A stretch of 64,000 nt of DNA, from positions 28,904 through 92,903 of the forward strand of contig NZ_SCWB01000010.1 of assembly GCF_004359545.1 (NCBI RefSeq), in the 5' to 3' direction. The notes under the pieces are model-generated. The model saw nothing but the letters and a program-made list of their open reading frames with translations. It was not told the origin of the DNA and searched no databases. Shown piece after piece: positions 22,172 to 32,750 of the stretch (position 1 is its first letter; each line of letters begins with the position of its first letter). This stretch comes from Macrococcus lamae (GTDB lineage: Bacteria; Bacillota; Bacilli; Staphylococcales; Staphylococcaceae). Both the position numbers and the translations under genes were made by a program.

Positions 22172-23149
22172 TTAAATATTATCGTTTCCAGATATGGTAA
22201 GACCAGGTTTTTTCTCAAGGCTGTGACGGCCTTGAATGAAACGGACTGTGCCTGATTTAGCGCGCATGACGAGAGAATGCGTCTCTGCAAATCCACCTTT
22301 GAACTGCACCCCTTTAAGCAGTTCGCCGTCAGTCACAGCAGTTGCTGCGAAAATCGCATCGTCACCTTTGACCATGTCATCCAGTTTCAGCACTGTATTA
22401 GGTTCAATGCCCATATTGCGGCAGCGCTCTTCCTGTTCTTTATCTTCCGGCAGAAGAATTCCCTGGAAATCACCACCGAGGGCTTTAATGCCGACTGCTG
22501 CGATGACTCCTTCAGGTGCACCGCCGGAACCAAAGAGAATATCGACGCCTGTGAAATCAAACGCTGTATTGATTGCTGCTGCCACGTCACCGTGTTCAAT
22601 CAGCTTGATGCGAGCGCCGGCCGCACGTATTTCCTCGATAATATGAGCATGTCGTTCACGGTTGAGAAGTGTTGCTGTAACGTTCGTAATATCTTTGTTT
22701 TTTGCCTTCGCAACAGCCTGCAGGTTTTCAGTGACGCTTTTAGAAATATCGACGACTCCGACACACTCAGGACCGACCGCTATCTTATCCATATACATAT
22801 CTGGTGCGTGAAGCAGTGTTCCGCGGTCACCTACCGCAAGTACTGTCATCGCATTCCAGCTGCCTTCAGCGACAAGCGTCGTCCCTTCAAGCGGATCAAC
22901 TGCGATATCGATTTTTGGACCGTCATTCGTGCCGAGTTCCTCACCGATATAAAGCATCGGTGCTTCGTCCATCTCACCTTCACCGATCACGACGATTCCT
23001 TCCATCGGAATCGTATCGAATACTTCACGCATTGCTGTCGTCGCCGCGTCATCCGCCTCATTTTTCAAACCTTTACCAACCCAGCGTGCACTCTGCAGCG
23101 CAGCCGCCTCAGTCACACGCACTAACTCCATCGATAAACTACGTTCCAT
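22172..23149 (-). CDS. glpX: Fructose-1,6-bisphosphatase class II
   Basis: Hydrolyses fructose-1,6-bisphosphate in gluconeogenesis; GlpX type, 325 residues. Family segments are [15 protein letters not shown] and [16 protein letters not shown] (Li+-sensitive phosphatase fold, metal-binding Asp/Glu) and [14 protein letters not shown] chose ATG 23147-23149 because GGAG is 7 bases upstream; the in-frame ATG two codons earlier is too close to it. Pairing with rho and fba in this stretch is as in Bacillus ywjI. Confidence 0.95.
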   Translation of the reverse strand: MERSLSMELVRVTEAAALQSARWVGKGLKNEADDAATTAMREVFDTIPMEGIVVIGEGEMDEAPMLYIGEELGTNDGPKIDIAVDPLEGTTLVAEGSWNAMTVLAVGDRGTLLHAPDMYMDKIAVGPECVGVVDISKSVTENLQAVAKAKNKDITNVTATLLNRERHAHIIEEIRAAGARIKLIEHGDVAAAINTAFDFTGVDILFGSGGAPEGVIAAVGIKALGGDFQGILLPEDKEQEERCRNMGIEPNTVLKLDDMVKGDDAIFAATAVTDGELLKGVQFKGGFAETHSLVMRAKSGTVRFIQGRHSLEKKPGLTISGNDNI

Positions 23150-23261
23150 CGTCATTCTCCTTTGTCCAACGTAATATAACTTTCAGAAATAGTATAACAC
23201 ATTTATGAATGAGTCCTATCCAAAGATTGTAAAGAAGACTGTAAGAACTCAATTTATAAAG

Positions 23262-23287
23262 AAAAAAACAGTCATTATGAATGACTG
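23262..23287 (-). terminator. Terminator overlapping the HxlR-family stop codon
   Basis: On the minus strand CAGTCATT/AATGACTG with a 3-nt loop, then seven T. The stop codon of the upstream regulator gene lies inside the hairpin loop. Confidence 0.85.
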
Positions 23288-23613
23288 CCTGCTTCTTCTG
23301 TCAGCTCCAGATTTTCCTGTGCCCATTGTTCTATAGGGATCATCGCCTGACTTAAAGCATAGCCTTTCGGTGTCAGAACGTATTTGATTGATAACGGTGT
23401 AGTCGTCACGACTGTCTTTTCTACTAAGTCCCATTCTGCAAGTTCAGCAAGTTTCAGACTGAGTGCTCTAGGTGTAATGGACTTCAGATCGCGTTTAATA
23501 TCTGAAAAATGGGCAGCATGGTCTTCACAGCGCGACAGATAATTGATCAATAACCCATTCCAGCTGCGTCCAAGAATTTTAAATGTTTCTTCTAAATAAG
23601 GACATATTTCCAT
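23275..23613 (-). CDS. HxlR-family transcriptional regulator
   Basis: A 112-residue winged-helix DNA-binding protein. The HxlR/MarR-like core is PYLEETFKILGRSWNGLLINYL, with a cysteine near the N-terminus (EICPYLEE) at the position used for redox or aldehyde sensing in HxlR and HypR. I chose ATG 23611-23613 (MEICPYLEE) behind GAGGTGATA. AT-rich inverted sequence upstream could be its own operator. Target genes unknown; both neighbours are housekeeping genes. Confidence 0.85.
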   Translation of the reverse strand: MEICPYLEETFKILGRSWNGLLINYLSRCEDHAAHFSDIKRDLKSITPRALSLKLAELAEWDLVEKTVVTTTPLSIKYVLTPKGYALSQAMIPIEQWAQENLELTEEAGSHS

Positions 23614-23680
23614 AACTATCACCTCACTAACTTATTATATCATGGTATAAAAAATATATCAAATATATATTTTATATAAA

Positions 23681-23707
23681 AGAAGAAACCTCCTGCAACA
23701 GGAGGTT
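23681..23707 (-). terminator. Terminator of murZ
   Basis: On the minus strand AACCTCC/GGAGGTT with an inner TG/CA pair, then TTCTTCTTTT. It lies just past the murZ stop codon. Confidence 0.7.
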
Positions 23708-23710
23708 GTG

Positions 23711-24973
23711 TTATGCTTCGATTGGCTCACGCCAGATATCTGCACCGAGCGCCTTCAGTTTTTCAACAATGCCACTGTAACCTCGGTCGATGTGCTTGAC
23801 GTTATATACTGTTGTCACGCCTTCTGCTGTCAGACCGGCAATGACTAGACACGCGCCTGCACGTAAGTCGCTGGCTGCCACTTCTGCTCCAGTCAGTCTG
23901 GAAGGATTGATCGTCGCTGTTCCGCCTTTTTCATTGATGTCAGCAGACATTCTTTTAAGTTCTGCCACATGATTGAAACGCGCGGGATATATCGTGTCAG
24001 TCACTGTACTTTGTCCGCCGGCCATAAATAATAGCGGTGTATACGGCTGCTGGAGATCAGTTGCAAATCCAGGGTAGACGTTCGTCGTAATCGTCAGCGG
24101 TGCAAGCGGTTCTGATTTACGTATGATTGCTTTGTCTTCACCGACTTCGATGTCAACACCCATTTCAATAAGCTTTGCCGTGAGCGGTTCCATATGCAGC
24201 GGAATAATATTTTCAATCACTACTTCTTCGCCCATCGCGGCAGCTGCACACATATATGTACCCGCTTCAATACGGTCAGGTATAATTGTGTGCGTCGTTC
24301 CATGCAGACTTTCCACACCTTCGATTTTCAATGTATCTGTACCCGCTCCGCGAATTTTAGCACCCATGTTGTTAAGCAATGTCGCTACATCAACAATTTC
24401 AGGTTCTTTCGCGGCATTTTCGATGACTGTCTTGCCCTTTGCCATACTTGCTGCGAGCATAATATTAATCGTTGCGCCTACGCTGACCACATCGAGGAAG
24501 ATCTTGGCACCGATCAGTTCCTCGGCCTCTAGATGCATCGCACCCATTTCATTGGTCACAGTGGCACCGAGTGCCTCGAACCCTTTAATATGCTGATCGA
24601 TCGGTCGTGGACCGAGCGGGCAGCCGCCAGGAAGACCGATCGTACATTTTTTGAAACGTCCAAGCATCGCACCCATCATATAATATGAAGCACGTAATGA
24701 CTGTACTTTGTCGTTAGGTAAAGGCAGATTGACTGCTTCACTTGAGTCGACATTCAGTACGTCTCCGTCAAGTTCCGTCTTAATATTCAGGTCCTCGAGC
24801 AGGCTCATTAACGTGACGACATCTGAAATTTCAGGCAGTCCTTCCAGTTTTACAGCACCGTCAGCCATTAACGTCGCCGGAATCAATGCGACTGCACTGT
24901 TTTTGGCACCGCTGATCTGCACTTTACCACGAAGAGGATTTCCACCTCTTATCTTAATCACTTCTTCTGACAT
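23711..24973 (-). CDS. murZ: UDP-N-acetylglucosamine 1-carboxyvinyltransferase 2 (MurZ)
   Basis: Second MurA-type enzyme, 420 residues. The PEP-binding cysteine is in [15 protein letters not shown] near residue 117, with [15 protein letters not shown] at the N-terminus. It lies beside fba, as murZ (murAB) does in Bacillus and Staphylococcus. It shares only about family-level identity with MurA1 at 3.4 kb, so it is an old paralogue and not a recent duplication. Confidence 0.96.
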   Translation of the reverse strand: MSEEVIKIRGGNPLRGKVQISGAKNSAVALIPATLMADGAVKLEGLPEISDVVTLMSLLEDLNIKTELDGDVLNVDSSEAVNLPLPNDKVQSLRASYYMMGAMLGRFKKCTIGLPGGCPLGPRPIDQHIKGFEALGATVTNEMGAMHLEAEELIGAKIFLDVVSVGATINIMLAASMAKGKTVIENAAKEPEIVDVATLLNNMGAKIRGAGTDTLKIEGVESLHGTTHTIIPDRIEAGTYMCAAAAMGEEVVIENIIPLHMEPLTAKLIEMGVDIEVGEDKAIIRKSEPLAPLTITTNVYPGFATDLQQPYTPLLFMAGGQSTVTDTIYPARFNHVAELKRMSADINEKGGTATINPSRLTGAEVAASDLRAGACLVIAGLTAEGVTTVYNVKHIDRGYSGIVEKLKALGADIWREPIEA

Positions 24974-25123
24974 GTCCGTACTCCTTTTCTATTCCTGTAA
25001 AATACTTTTTAATCGTCTAGTTATATATATCTCATTATTAATCATTGTAAACCATATGAATAATTCCTTGCTGAATATAGAATTTGCGACCTTAAATATA
25101 TTCAATTCAGAACGTAAAGTCAA

Positions 25124-25160
25124 GAAAAAAAGCACATCAGCAGCGCTGATGTGCTTTATA
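25124..25160 (-). terminator. Terminator of fba
   Basis: On the minus strand AAGCACATCAGC/GCTGATGTGCTT with a 3-nt loop, then seven T. Strong intrinsic terminator. Confidence 0.9.
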
Positions 25161-25174
25161 GATATCTTGTCAGA

Positions 25175-26032
25175 CTAAGCTTTGCCAGATGTACCGAATT
25201 CACGAATTTTACCTTGAACAGTTGCTTTGATAGCTTCGCGTGCAGGTCCAAGATATTTACGTGGGTCGTATACGTCAGCATCGTTGTTCAATGTGTCGCG
25301 TACTGCTTTAGCAGAGGCAATCTGATTTTCAGTGTTAACATTGATTTTTGCAGTTCCTAAAGAAATTGAGCGAGTGATGTCTTTAGTCGGGATACCTGTT
25401 CCACCGTGCAATACGAGCGGCAGACCAGTAGCTGCACCGATTTCTTCCATTTCCTTGAATCCTAAGTTCGGTTCACCTTTATAAGGACCGTGAACTGAAC
25501 CAAGAGCAGGAGCTAAGCAGTCGATACCTGTTTTTTCAACAAGTTCCTGACATTCACGAGCGTCAGCATAGACCACACCGTCAGAAACAACATCGTCTTC
25601 CTGACCACCGACACGACCAAGTTCTGCTTCTACTGAAACTCCTTTTGAATGCGCATAATCTACAACTTTTTTCGTGATTTCAACGTTCTCTTCAAATGAA
25701 TGGTGTGAAGCGTCGATCATAACAGATGTGAAACCTGCGTCAATCGCTTCTTTACATTTATCGAAGCTTGAACCATGGTCTAAATGAATCGCTACAGGAA
25801 CTGTAATGTTCATGTCTTTCATCAAACCTTCAACCATTTTTACAACAGTGTAGAAACCGCCCATATATTTTCCAGCGCCTTCAGATACACCAAGAATAAC
25901 TGGTGCGTTCTCCTCTTGAGAAGCTCCAAGAATGGCTTGAGTGAACTCTAAATTATTAATGTTATACTGACCTACCGCATAACCGCCTTCTTTAGCCTGA
26001 ATTAACATTTCTTTCATAGAAACTAATGGCAT
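25175..26032 (-). CDS. fba: Fructose-bisphosphate aldolase class II
   Basis: Zinc-dependent aldolase of glycolysis and gluconeogenesis, 285 residues. Zinc ligands lie in HLDHGSS (near residue 84), in [12 protein letters not shown] and in the segment around [11 protein letters not shown]; the signature [14 protein letters not shown] is present. RBS AAGGAGG is followed by ATG 26030-26032. Codon use is that of a highly expressed gene. The order fba - spo0F-like - ywjG - pyrG - rpoE is the Bacillus order. Confidence 0.98.
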   Translation of the reverse strand: MPLVSMKEMLIQAKEGGYAVGQYNINNLEFTQAILGASQEENAPVILGVSEGAGKYMGGFYTVVKMVEGLMKDMNITVPVAIHLDHGSSFDKCKEAIDAGFTSVMIDASHHSFEENVEITKKVVDYAHSKGVSVEAELGRVGGQEDDVVSDGVVYADARECQELVEKTGIDCLAPALGSVHGPYKGEPNLGFKEMEEIGAATGLPLVLHGGTGIPTKDITRSISLGTAKINVNTENQIASAKAVRDTLNNDADVYDPRKYLGPAREAIKATVQGKIREFGTSGKA

Positions 26033-26108
26033 GAAAATATCCTCCTTGTGTGCTGGTGCACAAATTTATGTCATAAGTATAGCAGACAACATGGTTGTTT
26101 GCATAACT

Positions 26109-26471
26109 TTAGACCCCGTTTTCCTTATATTTTTTAGCGATTTCAGCGACTTCAGCAATTGAAAACGGCTTCATTAGAATGCCGTCTATACCGAGCTTTT
26201 TAATCTTCTCAATCTCTTCGCTCGTCTGATAGGCAGAAATGAGATAAACAGGTACATCGCTGACCTTGCGAATCTGTTCGAGTGTTTCGCAGCCGCTCAT
26301 GACCGGCATCCGTTTATCCATGAAGACAAGGTCATAGCGTTCTGTCGCCATCATATCAAGAGCCACTCTGCCATTTTCCGCTTCGTCAGTCGTCATGCCG
26401 TAAAGCGTGAATATTTCCTTAAGGAGCAGTCTGATATTGTCCTCATCATCTATCACTAAAATGCGTAACAT
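26109..26471 (-). CDS. Stand-alone response regulator receiver (Spo0F-like)
   Basis: A 120-residue single receiver domain with no output domain. The acidic pocket is IDDEDN, the phospho-acceptor Asp is in DLVFMDKRMPVM (near residue 54), the switch Ser/Thr in VYLISAYQ and the Lys in LMKPFSIAE. I chose ATG 26469-26471 behind AAGGAGG with 9-base spacing. Position between ywjG and fba is exactly that of B. subtilis spo0F. Staphylococcaceae do not sporulate, so the partner kinase and output are unknown; it is a likely relic or a rewired relay. Confidence 0.88.
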   Translation of the reverse strand: MLRILVIDDEDNIRLLLKEIFTLYGMTTDEAENGRVALDMMATERYDLVFMDKRMPVMSGCETLEQIRKVSDVPVYLISAYQTSEEIEKIKKLGIDGILMKPFSIAEVAEIAKKYKENGV

Positions 26472-26531
26472 TGTCTTCAACCTCCTTTTTATAATAGAAT
26501 TGTACTATAAATAACAGAAAGAAGGATTTAA

Positions 26532-27032
26532 ATGTTAAAGATATTCAACACCCAGCTGAACGGTATATTCAAGAAAATCGATGCCCAGGAAACAGAACTT
26601 GATATTGCTGCACGCCTGTTGGCACAAGCAGTTGCTGGTGAAGGAAAGATATTCGTCAAAGGATTCGGAGACCTCCGCTATTTTGAAGATTTCATCGTCG
26701 ACAGCGACGAAAGTCTATTCGGCGCTGAGAAAATGATCACAGAATCGGTCCTTGACCGGACAGATAGAGTGCTGCTGATGGCAGACGTATATGATGAAGC
26801 TGTTATTGAATACATTAAAGACCTGGAACAGTTCGATATTGATTATGTCCTTGTATGCAACAAAGATGACAGAATCAAGAGCATGAACTTCATCGACTTA
26901 TCGACCCCGCGTGCGCTCGTACCGATGGAAGATTTCAGCCGCATCATCAAGCCGCATATGATGGCAATGAACTATATATATTATGCTATCTATGCAGGAA
27001 TGAAAGAACTGCTGGAAGAAGACAGTGACTGA
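26532..27032 (+). CDS. ywjG: DUF2529 family protein (YwjG), SIS-like fold
   Basis: A 166-residue soluble protein of the DUF2529/YwjG family, located between pyrG and the spo0F-type gene as in Bacillus and staphylococci. The alternating Rossmann-like pattern (AGEGKIFVKGFGDLRYFED, DRVLLMADVYDE, DYVLVCNKDD) resembles a sugar-isomerase (SIS) domain. No catalytic residues are assigned and function is unknown. It is transcribed opposite to its neighbours and converges with pyrG. Confidence 0.8.
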   Translation: MLKIFNTQLNGIFKKIDAQETELDIAARLLAQAVAGEGKIFVKGFGDLRYFEDFIVDSDESLFGAEKMITESVLDRTDRVLLMADVYDEAVIEYIKDLEQFDIDYVLVCNKDDRIKSMNFIDLSTPRALVPMEDFSRIIKPHMMAMNYIYYAIYAGMKELLEEDSD

Positions 27033-27049
27033 TGGTGATGTTGTTGTTG

Positions 27050-27137
27050 TGGCGTGCAAACGGGGTTTGCGCGCCACTTTGCCATGTTTCCGATGATTCC
27101 AGTCGAGTTATGGCGTGTAAACGGAATTTACGCGCCA
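27050..27137. repeat. 61-bp palindromic repeat, two units, second arm type, between ywjG and pyrG
   Basis: Two 27-bp palindromes at 27050-27076 and 27111-27137, exactly 61 bp apart. Arms are TGGCGTGTAAA and TTTACGCGCCA (first copy TGGCGTGCAAA/TTTGCGCGCCA, a compensated base change). Unit length, palindrome length and TGGC/GCCA ends equal those of the TGGCCTTCA family, but the arms differ. Each palindrome is followed by CTTTGCC. Located between convergent genes. Confidence 0.85.
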
Positions 27138-27175
27138 CTTTGCCGAGTTCCAATCCTGCAATCTCACCCCATAAC

Positions 27176-27204
27176 AAAAGCCGCTCAAATTTTGAGCGGC
27201 TTTT
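27176..27204. terminator. Bidirectional terminator between ywjG and pyrG
   Basis: A 9-bp stem AAGCCGCTC/GAGCGGCTT with a short AT loop flanked by A and T runs, able to work on both strands. It lies immediately past the pyrG stop codon. Confidence 0.85.
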
Positions 27205-27206
27205 GA

Positions 27207-28896
<1,690 letters not shown>

Positions 28897-28903
28897 AAGT
28901 AAA

Positions 28904-28932
28904 ATAATAATCACTTTTAGGTCGAATGTCAA
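28904..28932 (-). promoter_or_regulatory. Sigma-A promoter of pyrG
   Basis: On the minus strand, consensus -35 TTGACA (28927-28932), 17-bp spacer, -10 TATTAT (28904-28909), 7 bp, then GGGC at the predicted start 28896. Confidence 0.9.
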
Positions 28933-28946
28933 CATCAAGGAAAAAC

Positions 28947-29483
28947 TTATTCTTCTTTCTCGAAGTCTTCTTCTTCATCTTCGTAATCTTCTTCGTCTTC
29001 ATCTTCGAATCCGTCTTCTTCTACAACAAGACCGGCTGTACCGATTTCGTCTTCTACTTCTTCATCTTCCGGGTCTTCAAGGTTCTCTTCATCAGAACCT
29101 CCTTGAACGACAACATCAAGCTCATCTTCTACCTCTTCTTCTCCAAGCAGAACGATGTTCGCATCATCTTCATCTTCATCAAGTACATCAAACTTCTGAA
29201 CAGTAGGTGCAATTTTCTCTTCGATATCATCGACAGAGTACCAGTCACGAAGTCCCCACAGGTTTTCACCTGTAGACAGGAAGCGACCATCTGTATTTAA
29301 ATCCGTGTAAAATTGCAGTACACGTGTTTCGATTTCTTCGTCCTTATAGCCACCGATTTTCTTGAATTCATCGATCATGTCATAAAGACCAGTATCTTTG
29401 CCCTGCTCACTTAAATAAAGGTAGGCAAGGTCAATAAATGAGTTTTCGTTCATCATTTCTTTAGTATATTCACGGATTTTCAT
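28947..29483 (-). CDS. rpoE: DNA-directed RNA polymerase subunit delta
   Basis: Small Gram-positive RNA polymerase subunit that displaces nucleic acids and speeds enzyme recycling. The 178-residue protein has the N-terminal HARE-HTH domain (residues 1-90; [18 protein letters not shown]) and a long, almost purely acidic tail (residues 95-178, runs of Asp/Glu). I chose ATG 29481-29483 ([11 protein letters not shown]), which matches staphylococcal RpoE; the longer in-frame reading lacks a ribosome site. Upstream of pyrG as in all Bacillales. Confidence 0.96.
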   Translation of the reverse strand: MKIREYTKEMMNENSFIDLAYLYLSEQGKDTGLYDMIDEFKKIGGYKDEEIETRVLQFYTDLNTDGRFLSTGENLWGLRDWYSVDDIEEKIAPTVQKFDVLDEDEDDANIVLLGEEEVEDELDVVVQGGSDEENLEDPEDEEVEDEIGTAGLVVEEDGFEDEDEEDYEDEEEDFEKEE

Positions 29484-29569
29484 TAAAGTTCGTCCTTTCA
29501 GCTCGTTCAGTCGATTTTTATTCACAGTTCATCATATCAAGAACACAGCTGTTTTTCCAGTAAATTCTG

Positions 29570-30694
29570 CTACTGTGCAAGCTGCCTTGAAATCACCAGT
29601 CTCTGAATCTGCTGCGTCCCTTCATAAATCTGCGTAATCTTTGCATCGCGCATAATACGTTCAACAGGATAATCTGTCGTGTAGCCGTAACCACCAAATA
29701 TCTGCACCGCGTCAACTGCTGCTTTCATCGCGGTGTCACCAGCAAACAGTTTCGCCATACTGCTGAACATAGTATGCGGCCGTCCAGCTGATAAATACCA
29801 CGCTGCCTGACGCGTCAGCAGTCTCGCCGCTTCTATTTCCGTCGCCATATCAGCAAGCATAAATCCGACCCCTTGATGCTGAATGATCTTCCTGCCGAAT
29901 GTCTCGCGGGTACCAGCGTATTCTGTCGCGTGGTCGAGCGCGCTCTGAGCGATTCCAACTGCCTGCGAGGCAATGCCCATCCGCCCGCCGTCTAAAGCCG
30001 CCATCGCAATTTTAAAGCCATCCCCAACTGACCCTAAAACATTGTCCAGATGCACAAAAACGTCATCAAAAATAATTTCCGTCGTCGCAGAAGACCTGAG
30101 TCCCATCTTGTCTTCTTTCTTACCAACCGAGAATCCAGCAGCATCCTTTTCTATCATAAAGCACGTCATCCCCTGCTCTGTGCGTGCAAATACAATATAA
30201 ATATCAGCGTAACCGCCTGACGTAATCCAGATCTTCGTTCCGTTCAATACGAATCCATCGTCAACTCGCCGCGCCGCGAGCGTCATGGCGTTGACATCAC
30301 TTCCTGCGTTCGGTTCACTGAGTGCATAAGCTGCGAGATATTCCCCGCTCGTAAGCTTCGTCAAATATTGCTGCTTCTGCGCCTCGGAGCCGAAGCGATA
30401 AATAGGTACGCAGCCGAGCGACACATGCACAGATAGCGTGACTCCGAGCGACGGATCGACTCGTGACAGTTCCTCAAGACAGATGGAGTAGCTCAAGTAA
30501 TCCATCCCCGCGCCGCCGTATTCTTCTGGAATGACGATTCCTGTCAGTCCTAGTTCCCCCATCTGGTTGAACAGTTCCCGGTCAAATCGGGCTTTTTTGT
30601 CCCGTTCTTTGACACTCGGTGCGATTCTCTCGAGCGCAAATTCTCGCACCATTTTCTTCAGCATCTGCTGCTCATCTGTTAATTTGAAGTCCAT
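29570..30694 (-). CDS. acdA: Acyl-CoA dehydrogenase (AcdA type)
   Basis: FAD-dependent first step of fatty acid beta-oxidation, 374 residues. Signature segments are [31 protein letters not shown] and the catalytic-Glu region [17 protein letters not shown] near the C-terminus. I chose ATG 30692-30694 ([10 protein letters not shown]) behind AAGGGG. It is the last gene of a fadF-thiolase-GNAT-acdA operon; in B. subtilis acdA and fadF lie next to rpoE in the same way. Electrons probably leave via ETF to FadF. Confidence 0.93.
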   Translation of the reverse strand: MDFKLTDEQQMLKKMVREFALERIAPSVKERDKKARFDRELFNQMGELGLTGIVIPEEYGGAGMDYLSYSICLEELSRVDPSLGVTLSVHVSLGCVPIYRFGSEAQKQQYLTKLTSGEYLAAYALSEPNAGSDVNAMTLAARRVDDGFVLNGTKIWITSGGYADIYIVFARTEQGMTCFMIEKDAAGFSVGKKEDKMGLRSSATTEIIFDDVFVHLDNVLGSVGDGFKIAMAALDGGRMGIASQAVGIAQSALDHATEYAGTRETFGRKIIQHQGVGFMLADMATEIEAARLLTRQAAWYLSAGRPHTMFSSMAKLFAGDTAMKAAVDAVQIFGGYGYTTDYPVERIMRDAKITQIYEGTQQIQRLVISRQLAQ

Positions 30695-30763
30695 CTTCAT
30701 ACCCCTTTGCTGCATGAAAACAGCCAAACCACAAATCGCTTTATGATTCAGCTGTGTCACATG

Positions 30764-31567
30764 CTAATATCTGATTAGTTTAGTCAAGACGTCTGGTTCC
30801 TGCTGATCCATATGGACAAAATTGGCATTCAAATAGTCTTCCGGCTCATCGGTCCTGACGACAAGCTGTTCGACTTCAGCTGCTGTTTTTCGGACAAAGG
30901 TCGCGAGTTGACGCAGCGCGCTTTCTCTGACTGCAGCATCTGCTGTTTCAAATGCAGTGATATATGCGGTCTTTCCTTCAATCTCCAGTTTGATATGTCC
31001 AGTTGCCTCGCCGTCTTTTTCAAGGATAATGACATTTCCCTGCTGCACTAGGCGCAGTTTCGATACATACTTCCCTTCAAGATCGAGATAATAGAGACGC
31101 TCCTTGCCGAGCGGCCCTTCCGGATTTGTCGCGAGATGCAGAAATCCTGCGCGTTCGTATAAATTCCACGCTGCCTGGTTTTCAGCATCAACAACTAAAT
31201 ATAGGTTTTCGAAATCAGGAAACACAGTCTGGACAAACGTCGGAATATTCATCATGATTTCCGTGCCGTAGCCTGACCCCTGCAGTTTCGCGTTGATAGA
31301 CAGACTTCTGACATAAACCGCATTAATCGGTGTATCGTAACCTTCGTGCTGATAAAATTGATGCAGCACAAAAAATCCTACGACTTCGCCTTCTTTGTTA
31401 AGCACGATGCATGGTCGTCTGTTCGCGTCCATCAATCCTTCGTCAAGCACTTCTTTCGGCAGCGAGGAATAGATGAGCTGACGTTCTTCCAGTTCAAATG
31501 ATTCAAGCTGTGCTCTATACTTCTCGTTATACTGTACGATATCAATCTGAGATCCTTTATATTCCAC
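30764..31567 (-). CDS. GNAT-family acetyltransferase, two tandem GNAT-like domains
   Basis: A 267-residue protein. The N-terminal half is a recognisable GNAT domain, with acetyl-CoA-binding pattern LQGSGYGTEIMMNIP (near residue 105) and AAWNLYERAGF. The C-terminal half (about 175-267) is a weaker second GNAT-like fold. I chose GTG 31565-31567 because GGAGG, which lies inside the end of the thiolase gene, is 7 bases upstream; this implies translational coupling. Its place inside a beta-oxidation operon is unusual and its substrate is unknown. Confidence 0.8.
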   Translation of the reverse strand: MEYKGSQIDIVQYNEKYRAQLESFELEERQLIYSSLPKEVLDEGLMDANRRPCIVLNKEGEVVGFFVLHQFYQHEGYDTPINAVYVRSLSINAKLQGSGYGTEIMMNIPTFVQTVFPDFENLYLVVDAENQAAWNLYERAGFLHLATNPEGPLGKERLYYLDLEGKYVSKLRLVQQGNVIILEKDGEATGHIKLEIEGKTAYITAFETADAAVRESALRQLATFVRKTAAEVEQLVVRTDEPEDYLNANFVHMDQQEPDVLTKLIRY

Positions 31568-31569
31568 TG

Positions 31570-32748
31570 TTATACCTCCAGGAGAATAGCGTCCCCCTGA
31601 CCACCGCCGCTGCATATTGCGGCAATACCTTTTCCTCCGCCTGCGCGTTTTAAGCTGTGAATCAGCGTCAGAATAATCCGGGCACCGCTCGCACCAATCG
31701 GATGGCCAAGAGCGACTGCCCCTCCATTTTTATTTATTTTTTCTGATGGCAGCTGTGCAATCTGCTGGCTGGCAAGGGCGACTGCGCTGAATGCTTCGTT
31801 CATTTCAAATAGAGCGATGTCGTCTGACGTCAGTCCTTGTTCTTCAAGCATCTTATTGATGACAAGACCCGGCGTTTCCGGGAAACATTCAGGAGCAACC
31901 CCGATTTCACTATGGGCAAGCAATGTCGCAAGGACGTCATAACCTTCCTGCTCTGCGTGCTCTCTAGACATCAGAACAAGGGCACATGCTCCGTCGTTAA
32001 TGCCCGGTGCATTACCGGCTGTCACTGTACCGCCTTCTTTAACGAATGCAGGTTTCAATGTACTGAGCTTATCGACAGTCGTATCGCGGCGCGGCGCTTC
32101 GTCTGTATCGACAATCACTGTTTCCCTCCGCCCTTTTACTTCAACGGGCGTGATCTCATCGTCAAACAATCCGGCATCAATGGCTGCAATCGCCTTCTGA
32201 TGAGAATCATAGCTGAACTGATCCTGTGCCTCACGTGTCAAGTTGAATTTCGCAGCGGTCTGGTCACCGTATACGCCCATATGTCCGCCCGTGAAACTGC
32301 AGGTCAGCCCGTCATAGATCAAACCATCAATCAGTTCGACGTTGCCCATCATCTTACCGTATCTCATATCCTTTGAGAAAAATACAGCGTTCGACATCGA
32401 CTCCATACCACCTGCGACGACAGTCTCGTAATGACCCAGTTTAATCTGATCCATTGCATGAGAGACAGACCGCATGCCTGATGCACACACTTTGTTGATT
32501 GTCTCTGTATGCACATTAAACGGAATACCTGCGTGGCTCTGCGCCTGCCGTGACGGCAGCTGACCCTGACCCGCCTGCAGCACGTTACCCATAATAACAG
32601 CATCGACTTTGTCCGGTGCCAGATTAATACTGTCCAGCGCTCCTCGAATCGCAATTCCACCTAGTTCACTCGCCGACTTTGTCTTCAGACTGCCGCCCAG
32701 TTTACCAAATGGTGTTCTCTTACCAGCAACAATTACTACCTCAGTCAT
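31570..32748 (-). CDS. Acetyl-CoA C-acetyltransferase (thiolase)
   Basis: A 392-residue thiolase, which either cleaves 3-ketoacyl-CoA in beta-oxidation or condenses two acetyl-CoA. Active-site motifs are NKVCASGMRSVSHA (nucleophilic Cys near residue 88), GHPIGASGAR (His near residue 350) and the second Cys in CSGGGQGDA. Context between fadF and acdA favours the degradative role (FadA/MmgA-like). The stop codon is 2 bp before the GTG of the GNAT gene. Confidence 0.93.
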   Translation of the reverse strand: MTEVVIVAGKRTPFGKLGGSLKTKSASELGGIAIRGALDSINLAPDKVDAVIMGNVLQAGQGQLPSRQAQSHAGIPFNVHTETINKVCASGMRSVSHAMDQIKLGHYETVVAGGMESMSNAVFFSKDMRYGKMMGNVELIDGLIYDGLTCSFTGGHMGVYGDQTAAKFNLTREAQDQFSYDSHQKAIAAIDAGLFDDEITPVEVKGRRETVIVDTDEAPRRDTTVDKLSTLKPAFVKEGGTVTAGNAPGINDGACALVLMSREHAEQEGYDVLATLLAHSEIGVAPECFPETPGLVINKMLEEQGLTSDDIALFEMNEAFSAVALASQQIAQLPSEKINKNGGAVALGHPIGASGARIILTLIHSLKRAGGGKGIAAICSGGGQGDAILLEV

Positions 32749-32750
32749 CT

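Noticed and set aside
22277..23125. Long open frame opposite glpX
   Set aside because: Antisense shadow of a conserved gene; composition rich in Cys, His and Phe and no RBS.
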